Shown here piece by piece: positions 7,189-9,811 of a stretch of 9,811 nucleotides of DNA. The first letter of the stretch is position 1. Every line of letters starts with the position of its first letter. A model generated the notes under the pieces. It ran no database searches. It was not told where the DNA came from and worked only from the letters and a program-made list of their open reading frames with translations. Source of the stretch: an uncultured Solobacterium sp. GTDB lineage: Bacteria > Bacillota_I > Bacilli_A > Erysipelotrichales > Erysipelotrichaceae. Location: contig CALEMV010000217.1 of assembly GCA_937910655.1 (NCBI GenBank), forward strand, positions 1 through 9,811, given 5' to 3'. Made by a program: the position numbers and the translations under genes.

Positions 7189-9183
7189 CTAAATATCTAA
7201 GTTTTCCGCAAAGTGTGCGTTTTCTACAATAAAGTTCTTACGTGGTTCAACTTCTTCACCCATCAACATTGTAAAGTTATAGTCTGCTGCTTCCGCGTCA
7301 CCTACTGCAACTCGAATCAATGTACGATTCTTAGGATCCATTGTTGTTTCCCACAACTGCTCAGGATTCATTTCACCTAATCCCTTATAACGTTGAATAC
7401 TGAGACGATCACCCAGTTCACGTTTAACTTCTTCTAACTGGTTATCTGTATATGCATAACGCACAGTCTGACCTTTTTGAACCTTATAAAGTGGTGGTTG
7501 TGCAATATAGATATAACCCTGTTCCAATAAAGGTCGTAAGTAACGATAGAAGAATGTTAATAATAATGTACGAATATGTGCACCATCGACGTCGGCATCG
7601 GTCATGATAACAATCTTATGATAACGTAACTTCTCTAGATCAATTTCATCACTAACACCACATCCAAATGCAGTAATCATTGAACGAATTTCTGCATTTT
7701 CATAAATACGAGACTGTCTAGCCTTTTCTACGTTTAGAATCTTACCTCTTAACGGTAGAATTGCTTGGAAGTGTGAATCTCTTCCCTGTTTTGCGGAACC
7801 GCCGGCTGACTGTCCCTCGACGATATAGATTTCGCAGATAGACGCATCCTTAGATGAACAGTCTGCTAATTTACCAGGAAGTGGACTAACTTCTAAAGCA
7901 CTCTTTCTTCTTGTTAATTCACGAGCCTTCTTTGCAGCCATACGCGCTTGTGAAGCTAACGCAACCTTTTCTAAGATAGCTTTTGCTTCATCAGGATTTT
8001 CCATTAGATAACGTTCTAATTGAGTACCAAAGATATCTGAAACAATCTTACGTACTTCAGAGTTACCTAATTTTGTCTTTGTTTGTCCTTCATACTGAGG
8101 ATCAGGATGTTTAACGCTAATAACAGCTGTTAAACCCTCACGACAGTCATCTGTCGTTAAATTATCATCCTTGTCCTTTAAGAAGCCAATTTCGCGAGCA
8201 TACTTATTAATAACACGGTTTAATGCAAGACGGAAACCTTCTTCATGTGTACCACCTTCACCTGTGTTGATATTATTACAGAAAGTATAAATATTAGGAT
8301 TATAACCATCGTTATACTGACATGCTACTTCTACCTGGATATTATTTTCATAACCTTCACTATAAATAATTTCATGATTTATAACTTCGCGATTACGATT
8401 TAAGAATTCAGTATATTGTTTTAAACCACCATCAAACTTAAATACATAATGACGCTTAGATTCATCTTCTTCACGTAAATCATTAAACTTTAAGCAGATA
8501 CTCTTATTCAAGAAAGCTAGCTGACGTAAACGGTCACGTAAAATGTCATGTTCATATACAACTGTTTCTGTAAAGATTGTTGGATCTGCTTTAAAGCGAA
8601 CTGTGGAACCATGCTTATCCGTAGGACATGTTCCCTTTTCCACAAGAGTTCCTACAGGATGACCACCATTTTCAAAACGAATATAGTATTCTTTTCCATC
8701 ATGGAAAACAGTTACTTCTAACCAACTACTTAACGCATTTACAACAGACGCACCTACACCATGTAAACCACCAGACACTTTATAAGCGCCACCACCGAAT
8801 TTACCACCAGCGTGTAAGACAGTAAAAATAGTCTCGATTGTAGACTTACCTGTTTTTTCATGAATACCCGTAGGCATACCACGACCATCATCTTCAACTG
8901 TAATAATATTGTCTTTATCAACAGTTACAGTAACCGTTGATGCATATCCAGCCATTGCTTCATCGATACCATTATCAACTATTTCCCAAACAAGGTGATG
9001 TAAACCCTTTGAAGAAGTTGACGCGATATACATACCTGGTCTTTTACGTACAGCTTCCAAGCCATCTAAGACCTGAATATCAGAGTCGTTATAAGTATGT
9101 GTAACTTTCATATCCATTTCTTGTCCTAATACAAGTTCACTGTTTTCAGATACTTCAGTTACCTGCTCTAATTTATCGCTCAT
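7189..9183 (-). CDS. gyrB: DNA gyrase subunit B
   Basis: The ATPase subunit of gyrase, 664 residues. The GHKL ATPase domain has [10 protein letters not shown] (Glu67, Asn71), EDDGRGMP (97-104), [15 protein letters not shown] (138-152) and the QTK loop at 367-369. The TOPRIM domain (about 449-565) has [17 protein letters not shown] (Glu456) and MTDADVDG (Asp529, Asp531, Asp533), which bind magnesium. The C-terminal tail, with [19 protein letters not shown] (597-615), contacts GyrA. A polar extension of about 28 residues precedes the usual family start, but AGGAGG six bases before ATG 9183 supports this start. Residue 458 in EGQSA is Gln, where nearly all gyrases have Asp (E. coli Asp426). The ATG overlaps the recF stop as TAATG, implying coupled translation. 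Confidence 0.98.
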   Translation of the reverse strand: MSDKLEQVTEVSENSELVLGQEMDMKVTHTYNDSDIQVLDGLEAVRKRPGMYIASTSSKGLHHLVWEIVDNGIDEAMAGYASTVTVTVDKDNIITVEDDGRGMPTGIHEKTGKSTIETIFTVLHAGGKFGGGAYKVSGGLHGVGASVVNALSSWLEVTVFHDGKEYYIRFENGGHPVGTLVEKGTCPTDKHGSTVRFKADPTIFTETVVYEHDILRDRLRQLAFLNKSICLKFNDLREEDESKRHYVFKFDGGLKQYTEFLNRNREVINHEIIYSEGYENNIQVEVACQYNDGYNPNIYTFCNNINTGEGGTHEEGFRLALNRVINKYAREIGFLKDKDDNLTTDDCREGLTAVISVKHPDPQYEGQTKTKLGNSEVRKIVSDIFGTQLERYLMENPDEAKAILEKVALASQARMAAKKARELTRRKSALEVSPLPGKLADCSSKDASICEIYIVEGQSAGGSAKQGRDSHFQAILPLRGKILNVEKARQSRIYENAEIRSMITAFGCGVSDEIDLEKLRYHKIVIMTDADVDGAHIRTLLLTFFYRYLRPLLEQGYIYIAQPPLYKVQKGQTVRYAYTDNQLEEVKRELGDRLSIQRYKGLGEMNPEQLWETTMDPKNRTLIRVAVGDAEAADYNFTMLMGEEVEPRKNFIVENAHFAENLDI

Positions 9184-9811
9184 TACTTACCTCCTGTAAG
9201 TGGAAAGATTTTTCCACCTTCTATACGAAATTCCGTCATGTCTGCATGTTTCAAAAAATCAGGAATTTCAGTCGTCGTGATAATACATTGAAAATCAAGC
9301 TGTACCATCTGTAATAACTTCTTTTGACGACTATAATCTAATTCACTTAATACATCATCTAAAAGTAGAATTGGCTGTTTCTTCGTCATTAACTTAATGT
9401 AATTTAATAAAGCTAATTTAAATGATAACATTGCCATTCTCTTTTGACCTTGACTTGCAAAGTAAATCAAATTTTGATCATCCATCTTAAATATCAAGTC
9501 ATCTAAATGAATACCAACTTTTGTAATATGATATTCCATATCTTTCTGACGTGATTCTCTATGAATCTCTAGAATCTTCTCTTCTAATTCTTCTATATCC
9601 TCAACAAAAGTTTTATACGTAACTTCAAGTTTAATTTGACTACCTGATAACTCCTGATAAATCTTAGAAATCACAGATTGAATTACTTCAATAAACTTTC
9701 TTCTTTCACGGATAATATGAGCTTCTACCTTAGCCATTTGTTCATCTAAAATATCTAAATAATTGAAATCAATTTTTTCACTCTTTAGCAAAGCATTTCT
9801 ATCTTTCAGAT
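9183..9811 (-). CDS. recF: DNA replication and repair protein RecF, C-terminal part
   Basis: This is an SMC-like ATPase that binds gapped or stalled-fork DNA and, with RecO and RecR, helps load RecA. The 208 residues seen are the C-terminal part of a protein normally about 360-370 long; the frame runs off the window edge, so the start (with Walker A) is not visible. After the helical arm, GIHLDDLIF (nt about 9491-9517) sits where the family has GPHRDD. The ABC signature [18 protein letters not shown] and the Walker B/D-loop [12 protein letters not shown] follow, with the end region CIITTTE. The TAA stop shares one base with the gyrB ATG. Its 3' end also encodes the gyrB ribosome site. No DUF370 (remB/yaaB) gene lies between recF and gyrB, unlike in B. 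subtilis. Confidence 0.97.
   Translation of the reverse strand, partial: LKDRNALLKSEKIDFNYLDILDEQMAKVEAHIIRERRKFIEVIQSVISKIYQELSGSQIKLEVTYKTFVEDIEELEEKILEIHRESRQKDMEYHITKVGIHLDDLIFKMDDQNLIYFASQGQKRMAMLSFKLALLNYIKLMTKKQPILLLDDVLSELDYSRQKKLLQMVQLDFQCIITTTEIPDFLKHADMTEFRIEGGKIFPLTGGK
9190..9195 (-). promoter_or_regulatory. gyrB ribosome binding site inside the recF 3' end
   Basis: AGGAGG on the minus strand lies six bases before ATG 9183 and within the last codons of recF. Together with the TAATG stop/start overlap it points to coupled translation of recF and gyrB. Confidence 0.85.

Overview
The window is a stretch of a low-GC Firmicutes (Bacillota) chromosome close to the replication origin. 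The right half, on the minus strand, carries recF (C-terminal part only), gyrB and gyrA in the order of the classical dnaA-dnaN-recF-gyrB-gyrA cluster. AT-rich codon choice, strong AGGAGG ribosome binding sites and Gram-positive-type GyrA/GyrB sequences fit Firmicutes. A gut member of Erysipelotrichia or a related class is my guess from general appearance, not something I can prove.

Layout from left to right. (1) 1-1286, plus strand: a 5'-truncated gene for an AlbA_2/Schlafen-type ATP-binding regulator with a C-terminal winged helix, followed by an intrinsic terminator. (2) About 1371-2937, plus strand: an IS110-family element with an intact DEDD/serine recombinase (1697-2917). It is preceded by about 330 bases of noncoding DNA that fold into three stem-loops resembling a bridge (seek) RNA. 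(3) About 2989-4533, minus strand: an ISL3-family element with an intact 440-residue transposase, convergent with the IS110 recombinase. Its upstream end is GC-rich, carries repeated CCCCG motifs and has an internal terminator. (4) 4546-4585: the gyrA terminator, a symmetric hairpin with T-runs on both sides. (5) 4592-9811, minus strand: gyrA, gyrB and recF, tightly packed. gyrB overlaps recF by one base (TAATG), and gyrB and gyrA are 17 bases apart. This is one transcription unit, and its promoter lies outside the window.

RecF loads recombination proteins at gapped DNA, and GyrB and GyrA form the A2B2 gyrase. Both insertion sequences sit in the space where the gyrBA operon ends, tail to tail with the accessory regulator gene. 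Neither disrupts a core gene.

The points most worth a second look are three. The two gyrase subunits lack the usual acidic residue at both classical quinolone-pocket positions (GyrA Gly98 for E. coli Asp87, GyrB Gln458 for E. coli Asp426). The IS110 element has a candidate bridge RNA with tentative guide/end matches. The ISL3 element has a strong-looking right end but no recognisable left inverted repeat. I see no tRNA, rRNA, CRISPR array or obviously new multi-gene system.
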